DNA from: [Streptosporangium] indianense
Lineage (GTDB): Bacteria > Actinomycetota > Actinomycetes > Streptomycetales > Streptomycetaceae
Length of the DNA: 64,000 bases
Assembly: GCF_021474405.1 (NCBI RefSeq)
Contig: NZ_JAKEIO010000024.1
Location: forward strand, 1-64,000
Reading direction: 5' to 3'
A program made the translations under genes and the position numbers. Positions 31,679-39,698 of the stretch are shown here, one piece after another. Numbering within the stretch: position 1 is the first letter of the stretch; each line of letters starts with the position of its first letter. The notes under the pieces are model-generated. The model was not told the DNA's origin and did no database searches. It saw only the letters and a program-made list of their open reading frames with translations.

Positions 31679-32410
31679 TCAGGCGGTGTCCCCGAGGCGA
31701 CGCAGCAGCTCCGGCAGGGCCGTGCCGATGGGATCGCGGACAATCTCGTCGGCACGGTCGTCGTAGGGGGTCGGCTCGGCGTTGACGATGACCAGACGGG
31801 CGCCGTGGTCGGCGGCGACACCGGCGAGGCCGGCGGCGGGCTGGACCTGAAGGCTCGTGCCCACGGCGACGAAGACCTGGCACGCCTTGCTGATGGCGGC
31901 CGCCTCACCGAGGACGACGGGGTCGAGCCGCTCGCCGAACATCACCGTCGCCGGCTTCAGGATCCCGCCGCACTCCCGGCACGGCGGATCGGCCTCACCG
32001 GCGTCGACCCGGGCGAGCGCGTCCGTCATCGGGCCGCGCGCGTGGCAGCCGGTGCAGACGACACTGCGGGCCGACCCGTGCAGTTCGAGCACCTTGCGGG
32101 CGGGCATCCCGGCGAGCTGGTGCAGCCCGTCCACGTTCTGCGTGATCACCCGCACCGGCACCCCGGACCGTTCCAGTTCCGCCACCGCCCGGTGCGCGGC
32201 GTTGGGCTCGGCCCGCAGCGCCCCGCTCTCGCGCCGCATCAGCCAGGACCGGCGGCGGATCTCCGTGTCGCCCATGTAGTACTCGTACGTGACGAGCTTC
32301 TCGGCGTCGGGATCCCGACGCCACAGCCCGTTCGGCCCGCGGTAGTCCGGGATGCCGGAATCCGTGCTGATGCCGGCACCGGTGAGCAGGGCGACGAGGG
32401 GTTTGGCCAT
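31679..32410 (-). CDS. Sir2-family NAD-dependent protein deacylase
   Basis: A 243-residue sirtuin. NAD-binding motifs are LLTGAGISTDSGIPDYRG, ITQNVDGLHQLAG (catalytic His in LELHGS) and VAVGTSLQVQPA; the zinc site is CTGC and a second pair beginning PCRECGG. It removes acyl groups from protein lysines, consuming NAD and releasing O-acyl-ADP-ribose. It lacks the Tyr/Arg pair usual in SIRT5-like desuccinylases as far as I can see. It is convergent with ogt (15-bp gap); the Nudix gene lies upstream on the same strand. Confidence 0.92.
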   Translation of the reverse strand: MAKPLVALLTGAGISTDSGIPDYRGPNGLWRRDPDAEKLVTYEYYMGDTEIRRRSWLMRRESGALRAEPNAAHRAVAELERSGVPVRVITQNVDGLHQLAGMPARKVLELHGSARSVVCTGCHARGPMTDALARVDAGEADPPCRECGGILKPATVMFGERLDPVVLGEAAAISKACQVFVAVGTSLQVQPAAGLAGVAADHGARLVIVNAEPTPYDDRADEIVRDPIGTALPELLRRLGDTA

Positions 32411-32489
32411 GTCGCCGAGGGTATGCGGGGCCGCAGGGCGGCGGCGAGCGGATATTGGACGGACGCCGGGGGGTGAGCGGCCGGAGGCC

Positions 32490-32984
32490 TCAGTGCACCC
32501 GCCGGCCGTCCTCCAGCTCCGCCGTCCCCGAGCCGTCCGCCAGGACGTCGAGGGCGGCCAGGACCCGCCCGCCGAGGGCGCCCGGCAGATGGTCGGTCAG
32601 CTCCTCGCGCCGGACCAGCCGCCAGGACAGCAGCTCCTCCTCCTGGAGGCGGATCGCCTTCAACTCGTCCTCGCTCAGCACCCCGCCGTCGTACAGGTAG
32701 GCCACCAGCGGCGGACGGCCCCTGCCGTGCACCCAGTCCACGGCCAGCAGCCGGCCGAGTTCCCGGTCGAGGCCGATCTCCTCGGCCGTCTCGCGCCGTG
32801 CGCCCTGCCGCGGGGTCTCGCCGTCGTCGGACTCGACGGTGCCGCCGGGCAGCGCCCAGCCCTCCCGGTAGTTGGGCTCGACGAGCAGCACGCGTCCCTC
32901 ACCGTCCCGGAAGAGCACGGCGGCGCCGGCCAGGACACGGGGCAGAGAGGCGATGTAGGCGGCGTAATCAGGAGAGGTGGTCAT
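32490..32984 (-). CDS. Nudix hydrolase
   Basis: A 164-residue Nudix protein. The box GGTVESDDGE plus TPRQGARRETAEEIGL contains the REtAEEiG core with all metal-binding glutamates but has two extra residues between the GG and the first conserved Glu compared with the canonical G-x5-E. Substrates in this family are nucleoside diphosphate derivatives; ADP-ribose would fit the neighbouring Sir2 gene but no specificity motif confirms this. It is 79 bp upstream of sir2 on the same strand and may be co-transcribed with it. Confidence 0.88.
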   Translation of the reverse strand: MTTSPDYAAYIASLPRVLAGAAVLFRDGEGRVLLVEPNYREGWALPGGTVESDDGETPRQGARRETAEEIGLDRELGRLLAVDWVHGRGRPPLVAYLYDGGVLSEDELKAIRLQEEELLSWRLVRREELTDHLPGALGGRVLAALDVLADGSGTAELEDGRRVH

Positions 32985-33012
32985 CGGTGCAGGGTAACCA
33001 CCGGACGCGGGC

Positions 33013-33468
33013 TCAGCCGCAGGGGAAGACGTAGTCGGACTTGTAGTTGACGGAGAGGCTGCTGGAGGAAGTGCCCATCTTGGCGGTCACCGGGGCGCAG
33101 GCGAAGCCGGAGACGTACACCGGGCCGGCGTACTCGCTGAAGTTGCCCGAGTTCTTGTCGCACGAGGTGCCGCCGACCTTGCAGACCTGTACGAGCATGT
33201 ACCGGGACCGGCCGACGTTGTTGTCGAGGATGACGCAGCCCTTGCCGCCGTTCTCGTAGGCGAAGAGGGTGGCCAGACGCTCGCGGGGGTCGGTGCCGAG
33301 GGGCAGCGGGACCGCCTTGCGCAGGGTGTATCCGGTGCTGCACACGTTGGCCGCCGCTGCGGCGGGCCCGGGCTGCTCGGCGGCGACGGCCTGGGGGGCG
33401 GTGAGGACGGCGGCGGTCAGAACGGACACGGAGGCGGCGGCGCGGACAGCAGTCCTGAGGCGGGACAT
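33013..33468 (-). CDS. secreted spore-associated-protein-A-like protein
   Basis: A 151-residue exported protein. ATG 33468 opens a clear signal peptide (basic MSRLRTAVR, hydrophobic core, cleavage after about AVAA). The mature part has six cysteines, including GKGCVIL, QVCKVGGTSC and a C-terminal FPCG, and the phrase YAGPVYVSGFAC resembling SapA-type spore-associated proteins of streptomycetes. Cysteines probably form disulphides outside the cell. The role of SapA proteins is not established; location on spores is inferred from the family. The frame open upstream to 33564 is not signal-like and was rejected. Confidence 0.7.
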   Translation of the reverse strand: MSRLRTAVRAAASVSVLTAAVLTAPQAVAAEQPGPAAAAANVCSTGYTLRKAVPLPLGTDPRERLATLFAYENGGKGCVILDNNVGRSRYMLVQVCKVGGTSCDKNSGNFSEYAGPVYVSGFACAPVTAKMGTSSSSLSVNYKSDYVFPCG

Positions 33469-33758
33469 GACAAGCAGGCGCTTTCTGTCAGGCGCGGGGG
33501 CGCGAGGGTGCGGGGACGCGGGTCGACTGACTGAAACGATCAGACGACCCCATGGCTGGATCACTTTACGATCGGGTTTGATCGATATCGGCGGCTCGCG
33601 GGCGAGTGGCCGGAATCAGCCGGATGGAAGCGTTTCAAGCGGAACGGCCTGCTGAGCTCCGAGGCAGTGGGCGATACCGAGCGGTCTTGAGGCCCGGGCT
33701 TGAAGCGGAAGACGGGGCCGGCCGCCGCACGTGCCCGGGAATGGCCGGTTCGACCCGG

Positions 33759-34832
33759 TCAGGCCTCCGGCTCCGCCAACCGCAGCGTCCGTTCCGCCAG
33801 CTCGCTGATCCGCACCCCGTCGAAGCCGAACACCGCGCTGCGGACCGTGTCCTCCAGCGGTGCCTTCCACTGGTCCGGGATGGCCGCGGCCCCGCCGAAC
33901 ACGCCGGCAACCGATCCCGCGGTCGCGCCGTTGGAGTCGGTGTCCAGACCGCCGCGCACGGTCAGGGCGATGGTCCGGGTGAAGTCGCCGTCCCCGTAGA
34001 GCAGGCCGGCGGTGAGCACGGCGGCGTTCGGGACGGTGTGGATCCAGCCCAGGCCGACGGTCTCCTCGGCGAGTGTGGTGAGCGTGTCCTCCCAGGACAT
34101 CCGGGTGTCGTGCAGAGCGACCACCCGGCGCACCGCCCGGGCGAGCCGGCTGCTCGCCGGGATCACCGCCAGGGCCTCGTCGACGGCGTGCCGCACGGTG
34201 GGCGCGGTGAACGCCGCCGCGATCAGCGCCGCCGCCCACATCGCCCCGTAGACCCCGTTGCCGGTGTGCGACAGCACCGCGTCCCGCCGGGCGAGCAGGG
34301 CGGCGCGGCGCGGAGCGCCCGGACAGGTCCAGCCGAAGACGTCGGCCCGGATGAGGGCGCCGATCCACTCCTGGTACGGGTTGTCGTACGTCGCCGTCAG
34401 CGGAGGCTTCAGCCCGCCGGCGAGGTTGCGGTAGGCGGCCCGCTCGGCGGTGAACGTCTGCAGGTACGGCAGCCGCAGCAGCCACAGGTCGCCGACCTGC
34501 TCGGTGGTGAAGCCGAAGCCGTGGGTCTCCAGCAGATCGAGGCCGAGGATCGCGTAGTCGACGTCGTCGTCACGGCAGCTGCCGTGGATGCGGCCGCGGA
34601 CGCACTGGCGCCACTCGGGGCGCAGCGCGAACCCGTCGTGCTCGCTGATCGGCTCGGGCAGGTAGTCGGTGAGCGGCAGGGCCGCGGCCTGCCTGAGGTA
34701 GCGGTCGATGCGGTCGCGGGTCCACACCTCGCCCTGTTCGACCGGCTTGCCGAGCATGTTTCCCGCGATGCGGCCGGTCCAGCCGCCGAGGATGCGGTTG
34801 CCGAGGTCTGTGTCGGAGTGCGCGGGGGTCAT
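33759..34832 (-). CDS. ADP-ribosylglycohydrolase family protein
   Basis: A 357-residue protein of the ARH/DraG family, which removes ADP-ribose from modified proteins or small molecules using two Mg ions. The metal-binding signatures are CRDDDVDYAILGLDLL near residue 90 and GGLDTDSNGATAGSVAG around residue 300; GRIAGNMLGKPVE near the N-terminus is the usual entry motif. The 290-bp gap to the SapA-like gene shows nothing recognisable. ATG 34832 heads a region with the dispersed 21-bp repeat. The substrate is unknown. Confidence 0.88.
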   Translation of the reverse strand: MTPAHSDTDLGNRILGGWTGRIAGNMLGKPVEQGEVWTRDRIDRYLRQAAALPLTDYLPEPISEHDGFALRPEWRQCVRGRIHGSCRDDDVDYAILGLDLLETHGFGFTTEQVGDLWLLRLPYLQTFTAERAAYRNLAGGLKPPLTATYDNPYQEWIGALIRADVFGWTCPGAPRRAALLARRDAVLSHTGNGVYGAMWAAALIAAAFTAPTVRHAVDEALAVIPASSRLARAVRRVVALHDTRMSWEDTLTTLAEETVGLGWIHTVPNAAVLTAGLLYGDGDFTRTIALTVRGGLDTDSNGATAGSVAGVFGGAAAIPDQWKAPLEDTVRSAVFGFDGVRISELAERTLRLAEPEA

Positions 34833-34901
34833 GGTGAAGGTCTACCCGTTTCGCGCGTGGGGGCCGCGGTGCGTGCGGGGCCGCGGCTTCGGCGTGGCCG
34901 G

Positions 34902-34922
34902 TCGCGCAGTTCCCCGCGCCCC
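34902..34922 (-). repeat. dispersed Streptomyces intergenic repeat, copy 2
   Basis: This is the exact reverse complement of the 21 bases at 5701-5721. The flanking bases differ between the copies. It lies in the 215-bp gap between the divergent ADP-ribosylglycohydrolase and glycerate kinase genes, where its GC-rich fold could lie in either leader. Confidence 0.6.
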
Positions 34923-35047
34923 TGAGGGCGAAGCCCCTGGTCCATGAGATGGGCACGGGCTGACGGCGGACGGCTCCTGCGGTTAAGGTCGCAGCGGCGC
35001 GACTGGCCCTGACGTCTGTGAGGGCCCGGAGAGCAAGGGGAGTGCAA

Positions 35048-36208
35048 GTGGCGGACGCTGCAGTGAGCGGCACCCGGAAGGCACAGCGGGTGCTCGTCGC
35101 CGCGGACAAGTTCAAGGGCTCGCTGACGGCCGTGGAGGTCGCCGAGCGGGTGACGGCCGGGTTGCGCCATGTCCTGCCGGACCTCGAGGTCGAGGCGCTG
35201 CCCGTGGCCGACGGCGGCGACGGGACCGTGGCCGCGGCCGTGGCGGCGGGATTCGAGCGCCGGGAGCTACGGGTCGCCGGACCCCTCGGCGACGAGGTGA
35301 CGGCCTCCTTCGCACTGCGGGAGGGCACCGCCGTCGTGGAGATGGCCGAGGCGAGCGGGCTGCAGCGGCTGCCCGCCGGGGTCTTCGCCCCGCTCACGGC
35401 GTCCACGTACGGCTCCGGCGAGCTGCTGAAGGCCGCGCTGGACGCCGGTGCCCGCACGATCGTCTTCGGGGTCGGCGGCAGCGCCACCACCGACGGCGGC
35501 GCCGGGATGCTGTCCGCGCTGGGCGCCCGGTTCCTGGACGCCGACGGGAAGCCGGTGCCCCCGGGCGGCGGCGGACTCGCCGAGCTGGCGACCGCCGACC
35601 TGTCCGGGCTCGACCCGCGCCTTGCCGAGGTCGAACTGGTCCTCGCGAGCGACGTCGACAACCCGCTGACCGGCCCGAAGGGCGCGCCCGCAGTCTACGG
35701 TCCGCAGAAGGGCGCCTCACCCGAGGACGTGGCGACCCTCGACGCCGCCCTCGGGCACTTCGCGGAGGTGCTCCGGGGCCCGGCCGGCGCGAAGGCCGCC
35801 GAGTACGCGGCGTCGCCGGGTGCGGGCGCCGCGGGGGGCATCGGCTACGGCGCCCTCCTGCTGGGCGGCCGGTTCCGTCCCGGCATCGAGGTGATGCTCG
35901 ACGTCCTGGGCTTCGCGCCCGCCCTGGAGCGCGCCGATCTGGTCATCACCGGCGAGGGCTCCCTCGACGAGCAGACCCTGCACGGCAAGGCCCCGGCAGG
36001 TGTGGCCGCGGCGGCCCGTGCCGCGGACAAGGACGTCGTGGCGGTCTGCGGCCGTCTGGCGCTGCCGCCCCAGACACTGGGCCGCGCCGGTTTCCGCCGG
36101 GCCTACCCGCTGACGGACACCGAACCGGACGTCGCGCGGTGCATCGCGGAGGCCGGCCCGATCCTGGAGCGGGTGGCGGAGCGGATCGCGCGGGACTTCC
36201 TGACCTGA
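35048..36208 (+). CDS. glycerate kinase (GarK/GlxK family)
   Basis: A 386-residue glycerate 2-kinase, phosphorylating glycerate for entry into glycolysis or after glyoxylate assimilation. Family signatures are VLVAADKFKGSLTA, VADGGDGTVAAA, GVGGSATTDGGAGML and VITGEGSLDEQTLHGKAPAG. GTG 35048 has AAGGGGAG just upstream; a GTG at 35018 would add ten residues. It is monocistronic, ending at a strong bidirectional terminator shared with pssA. A metabolic connection to the glyoxylate-producing ethylmalonyl-CoA genes nearby is plausible but inferred. Confidence 0.92.
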   Translation: MADAAVSGTRKAQRVLVAADKFKGSLTAVEVAERVTAGLRHVLPDLEVEALPVADGGDGTVAAAVAAGFERRELRVAGPLGDEVTASFALREGTAVVEMAEASGLQRLPAGVFAPLTASTYGSGELLKAALDAGARTIVFGVGGSATTDGGAGMLSALGARFLDADGKPVPPGGGGLAELATADLSGLDPRLAEVELVLASDVDNPLTGPKGAPAVYGPQKGASPEDVATLDAALGHFAEVLRGPAGAKAAEYAASPGAGAAGGIGYGALLLGGRFRPGIEVMLDVLGFAPALERADLVITGEGSLDEQTLHGKAPAGVAAAARAADKDVVAVCGRLALPPQTLGRAGFRRAYPLTDTEPDVARCIAEAGPILERVAERIARDFLT

Positions 36209-36247
36209 CAGGCGGTCGCCGTCACGCCGGGGCACCCCGTCGCGCCG

Positions 36248-36294
36248 GCCATGAAAAAGGCCCCGAGCTCTCAGCTCGGGGCCTTCTTCATGGC
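36248..36294. terminator. bidirectional terminator between glycerate kinase and pssA
   Basis: 22-nt arms at 36248-36269 and 36273-36294 pair with one mismatch around a 3-nt loop (CTC); the core is GGCCCCGAGCT/AGCTCGGGGCC flanked by A-rich and T-rich runs on opposite sides. The genes on either side converge here (stops at 36208 and 36305), so the hairpin can serve both strands. Confidence 0.88.
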
Positions 36295-36304
36295 TGTACG
36301 GTCG

Positions 36305-37159
36305 CTACGGCAGCTGCGCCGCCCGCGCCTCCCGGCGGTTGCCGCGGAAGTTGTTCACCCGGCGAGCCGTCGCGAACAGCGGGATCACCGCGCCCATGAC
36401 CAGCTGGAGCGCGCAACCCGTCTGGAGCAGCAGCTGGCCGCTCGGCGCGTCGAACGCCCAGGCGGCCATCAGACCCATGCCCAGCACGATCCACGACAGC
36501 ATCGCCACGGCGAGCCGGCCCCGCGGCTTCGGGTACTCCACACGGCTCACCATCAGCCACGCCGTCCCCAGGATCGCCAGCAGGGTCGCCACGAAGGGCA
36601 GCTCCAGCAGCACGATGGACACGACCGTCAGTGCGCCGAACGGTGACGGCATGCCCTGGAAGGTGCCGTCCTTGACCGTGACGCACGAGAACCGGGCAAG
36701 CCGCAGCACCACCGCCAGCAGCACCACGATCGCCCCGACCGCCGCGACCCGCTGGTACGCGCCCTCGGCCACCATGCCGTAGACGAGGACGAAGTACGCC
36801 GGCGCCAGGCCGAAGCTGATCAGGTCGGACAGGTTGTCCAGCTCGGCGCCCATGGGGGAGGAGCGCAGCTTGCGCGCCACCAGGCCGTCGAACAGGTCGA
36901 AGACCGCCGCGCACAGCATCAGGATGACCGCCGTGGCCGCGCTGTTGCGCGCCATGCCGGACTCCTGGCTGCCCATGAGGTCCGGGATCAGGATGCCGGT
37001 GGTGGTGAAGTACACCGCCATGAAGCCGCAGGTCGCGTTGCCGAGCGTCAGCGTGTCCGCTATCGACAGGCGAAGAGAGAGAGGCATCTCCTCTTCTTCG
37101 TCGACCTCGTCGGCCTCCGGGACCCAGCCGGCCTTGGTATCAGGATCAATCACGGTCAA
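36305..37159 (-). CDS. pssA: CDP-diacylglycerol-serine O-phosphatidyltransferase
   Basis: A 284-residue integral membrane enzyme that makes phosphatidylserine from CDP-diacylglycerol and serine. The CDP-alcohol phosphotransferase motif is complete between D91 and D112 (DGLVAR, eight residues, G, DNLSD), followed by several hydrophobic helices. An acidic N-terminal extension (DEVDEEEE) precedes the membrane part. Its start overlaps the end of psd by 14 bp, forming a two-gene phosphatidylethanolamine operon. Confidence 0.93.
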   Translation of the reverse strand: MTVIDPDTKAGWVPEADEVDEEEEMPLSLRLSIADTLTLGNATCGFMAVYFTTTGILIPDLMGSQESGMARNSAATAVILMLCAAVFDLFDGLVARKLRSSPMGAELDNLSDLISFGLAPAYFVLVYGMVAEGAYQRVAAVGAIVVLLAVVLRLARFSCVTVKDGTFQGMPSPFGALTVVSIVLLELPFVATLLAILGTAWLMVSRVEYPKPRGRLAVAMLSWIVLGMGLMAAWAFDAPSGQLLLQTGCALQLVMGAVIPLFATARRVNNFRGNRREARAAQLP

Positions 37160-37802
37160 TGCGAGTCACCCCCGCCACCGTCTTCTGACCGACCTCGACC
37201 GCGACCTCCACGCCCTCGGGCAGGTAGAGGTCCACGCGCGAGCCGAAGCGGATCAGGCCGATCCGCTCGCCCTGCTCGACCTTGGTGCCCTGCGGCACGT
37301 AGGGGACGATGCGGCGGGCGACCGCGCCAGCGATCTGGATCATCTCGATGTCGCCGAGCTCGGTGTCGAAGTGCCACACGACACGCTCGTTGTTCTCGCT
37401 CTCCTTGTTGAAGGCGGGAACGAAGCCACCGGGGATGTGCTCGACCGACGTCACCGTGCCGGCCAGCGGCGCGCGGTTGACGTGGACGTTGAGCGGGCTC
37501 ATGAAGATCGCGACGCGCGTGCGGCCGTCCTTCCACGGCATGATGCTCTGCACCACACCGTCGGCGGGCGAGATGACCCGGCCCTGGGTGATCTCGCGCT
37601 CGGGGTCGCGGAAGAACCACAGCATCCCCGCCGCCAGCGCGGTGGCGGGAACGGCCACGGCCTTGGCGGCGCCGGAGCGGCGCGCGCGGGCGAGGCTGAG
37701 TGCTGCGGTGGCGACGGTCGGAAGGAGCCACGGCGATGCTCCGCGCGCGAGGCGTGCGCCGGCCCGGCTGTCGCGAGGTGCAGAGGTTTGGCTGTGGGGC
37801 AT
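37146..37802 (-). CDS. psd: phosphatidylserine decarboxylase proenzyme
   Basis: A 218-residue pyruvoyl-dependent decarboxylase that converts phosphatidylserine to phosphatidylethanolamine. The self-processing site is G187-S188 in LIRFGSRVDLYLP; cleavage would make Ser188 the pyruvoyl group. Other marks are SPADGVVQSI, FMSPLNVHVNRAPL and a hydrophobic N-terminal helix for membrane association. It is the short actinobacterial form, about 220 residues. ATG 37802 (AAGG upstream) is preferred over the longer open frame. It overlaps pssA. Confidence 0.93.
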   Translation of the reverse strand: MPHSQTSAPRDSRAGARLARGASPWLLPTVATAALSLARARRSGAAKAVAVPATALAAGMLWFFRDPEREITQGRVISPADGVVQSIMPWKDGRTRVAIFMSPLNVHVNRAPLAGTVTSVEHIPGGFVPAFNKESENNERVVWHFDTELGDIEMIQIAGAVARRIVPYVPQGTKVEQGERIGLIRFGSRVDLYLPEGVEVAVEVGQKTVAGVTRIDRD

Positions 37803-37925
37803 GGATGACCTTCGTAGCGGATGATGCCGCACTCTGACGGGGGACGGCGGCTTTCCGGCGATCGTAGCGGCTCGGGGCCGTAACTGGGTAAGCCAGGCAG
37901 CCGAGTCGGCGGCAGAAGAGTGCTG

Positions 37926-37962
37926 ACGGGGTGTGATCTTCTTCTCCAAGAAAACACCCCGT
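37926..37962 (-). terminator. terminator after the ethylmalonyl-CoA operon
   Basis: ACGGGGTGT (37926-37934) and ACACCCCGT (37954-37962) form a perfect 9-bp stem, with an inner TTCTT/AAGAA pairing. It lies immediately 3' of the acyl-CoA dehydrogenase stop (37973) on the minus strand, before psd. Confidence 0.75.
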
Positions 37963-37972
37963 ATCCGGACAT

Positions 37973-39178
37973 CTAGCCCTGGAACCGATACTCTTCGAGC
38001 AGCCGCCTGCCGATGATCATTTTCTGGATCTCGGCGGTACCTTCACCGATGAGCAGCATCGGGGCCTCGCGGTAGAGGCGCTCGATCTCGTACTCCTTGG
38101 AGAAGCCGTAGCCGCCGTGGATCCGGAAGGCGTCTTCGACGACCTCCTTGCAGTATTCGGAGGCGAGGTACTTCGCCATCCCTGCTTCGAGGTCGTTTCG
38201 CTCCCCGGAGTCCTTTTTGCGAGCTGCGTTCACCATCATCGCATGGGCGGCCTCGACCTTGGTAGCCATCTCGGCCAGCTTGAACTGGATCGCCTGGTGC
38301 TGGGCGATCGGCTTGCCGAAGGTGTGACGCTGCTGCGCGTACTGGACACCCAGTTCGAACGCACGCTGAGCGACGCCACAGCCACGCGCCGCCACGTTCA
38401 CCCGGCCGACCTCGACCCCGTCCATCATCTGATAGAAACCACGGCCGGTGACCCCGCCGAGCACGCGATCCGCAGGAATCCGCAGGCCATCCATGATGAG
38501 TTCGGTGGTGTCGACCCCCTTGTACCCCATCTTGTCGATCTTGCCGGGGATCGTGAGACCCGGCCGCACCTCGCCGAAGCCGGGCTCCTTCTCGACCAGG
38601 AAGGTGGTCATCGACTTGTGGGGCGCCGTGCCCTCGGGGTGACCTTCGTCACTTCTGACCAGAACGGCCACCAGGGACGACGTTCCGCCGTTCGTCAGCC
38701 ACATCTTCTGGCCGTTCAGGACGTACTCGTCGCCGTCCTTCACCGCCTTCGACGTGATCGCCGACACATCCGAACCGAGGCCCGGCTCCGACATCGAGAA
38801 GGCGCCCCGGATGTCGCCGGCCGCCATCCTCGGCAGGAAGTGGTCCTTCTGCTCCTGCGTGCCGTGCTGCTTGAGCATGTACGCCACGATGAAGTGGGTG
38901 TTGATGATGCCGGACACCGACATCCACCCGCGGGCGATCTCCTCCACGCACAGCGCGTAGGTCAGGAGCGACTCGCCCAGGCCCCCGTACTCCTCGGGGA
39001 TCATCAGGCCGAACAGGCCCAACTCCTTCAGCCCGTCGACGATCTGCTGGGGGTACTCGTCGCGGTGCTCCAGCTCGGTCGCGACCGGAATGATCTCCTT
39101 GTCCACGAAGTCCCGGACAGTGGACAGGATCTCCTGCTGGACGTCCGTCAGACCGGCGGTCTGGGCGAGTCGCGCCAT
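37973..39178 (-). CDS. acyl-CoA dehydrogenase, probably (2S)-methylsuccinyl-CoA dehydrogenase
   Basis: A 401-residue FAD-dependent acyl-CoA dehydrogenase. Visible motifs are FSMSEPGLGSDVSAI (flavin/substrate binding), MWLTNGG, GGYGFSKEYEIERLYRE and the C-terminal GEGTAEIQKMIIGR that contacts FAD. Its place as last gene of the ccr-meaA-mcl-mch series predicts oxidation of methylsuccinyl-CoA to mesaconyl-CoA in the ethylmalonyl-CoA pathway. ATG 39178 is 2 bp after the stop of the MaoC gene. It is much shorter than proteobacterial methylsuccinyl-CoA dehydrogenases (about 550 residues), so the assignment rests on context. Confidence 0.85.
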   Translation of the reverse strand: MARLAQTAGLTDVQQEILSTVRDFVDKEIIPVATELEHRDEYPQQIVDGLKELGLFGLMIPEEYGGLGESLLTYALCVEEIARGWMSVSGIINTHFIVAYMLKQHGTQEQKDHFLPRMAAGDIRGAFSMSEPGLGSDVSAITSKAVKDGDEYVLNGQKMWLTNGGTSSLVAVLVRSDEGHPEGTAPHKSMTTFLVEKEPGFGEVRPGLTIPGKIDKMGYKGVDTTELIMDGLRIPADRVLGGVTGRGFYQMMDGVEVGRVNVAARGCGVAQRAFELGVQYAQQRHTFGKPIAQHQAIQFKLAEMATKVEAAHAMMVNAARKKDSGERNDLEAGMAKYLASEYCKEVVEDAFRIHGGYGFSKEYEIERLYREAPMLLIGEGTAEIQKMIIGRRLLEEYRFQG

Positions 39179-39180
39179 GG

Positions 39181-39693
39181 CTACTTCTCCTGCTCCTTGA
39201 GCTCGGGGCGGCCGGGCTGCTCGCCGCCGCGCTCCTTGATGTACGTCTCGGTCGGCACCATCACCTTGCGGCGGAACACACAGACCAGCGTGCCGTCCTG
39301 CTTGTAGCCCTTGGTCTCGACGTGCACGATGCCGCGGTCGTTCTTCGACTTCGACGGCCACTTGTCGAGCACGGTCGTCTGGCCGTAGATGGTGTCGCCG
39401 TGGAAGGTCGGCGCCACGTGCTTGAGCGACTCGATCTCCAGGTTGGCGATGGCCTTTCCGGAGATGTCCGGCACGGACATGCCGAGCAGCAGCGAGTAGA
39501 TGTAGTTCCCGACGACGACGTTCTTGCCGAAGTCCGTCGTCTTCTCCGCATAGTTCGTGTCCATGTGGAGCGGGTGGTGGTTCATGGTGAGGAGACAGAA
39601 CAGGTGGTCGTCGTACTCCGTGACCGTCTTGCCCGGCCAGTGCTTGTACGTCGCCCCGACCTCGAACTCCTCGTAGGTGCGCCCGAACTGCAT
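39181..39693 (-). CDS. MaoC-domain hydratase, probably mesaconyl-CoA hydratase
   Basis: A 170-residue single hot-dog-fold protein. The MaoC signature is recognisable in the N-terminal half: FEVGATYKHWPGKTVTEYDD followed by NHHPLHMD, where Asp and His would form the hydratase dyad. Context predicts hydration of mesaconyl-CoA to beta-methylmalyl-CoA. It is about half the length of proteobacterial mesaconyl-CoA hydratases, which contain two hot-dog halves, so it probably works as a dimer of single domains. It begins 5 bp after the lyase stop and ends 2 bp before the dehydrogenase. Confidence 0.85.
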   Translation of the reverse strand: MQFGRTYEEFEVGATYKHWPGKTVTEYDDHLFCLLTMNHHPLHMDTNYAEKTTDFGKNVVVGNYIYSLLLGMSVPDISGKAIANLEIESLKHVAPTFHGDTIYGQTTVLDKWPSKSKNDRGIVHVETKGYKQDGTLVCVFRRKVMVPTETYIKERGGEQPGRPELKEQEK

Positions 39694-39698
39694 CGCGC

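Noticed and set aside
33469-33564. N-terminal extension of the SapA-like protein to a Met at 33564
   Set aside because: The extension (RLIVSVSRPASPHPRAPAPD) destroys the signal-peptide logic; the Met at 33468 begins a canonical signal sequence.
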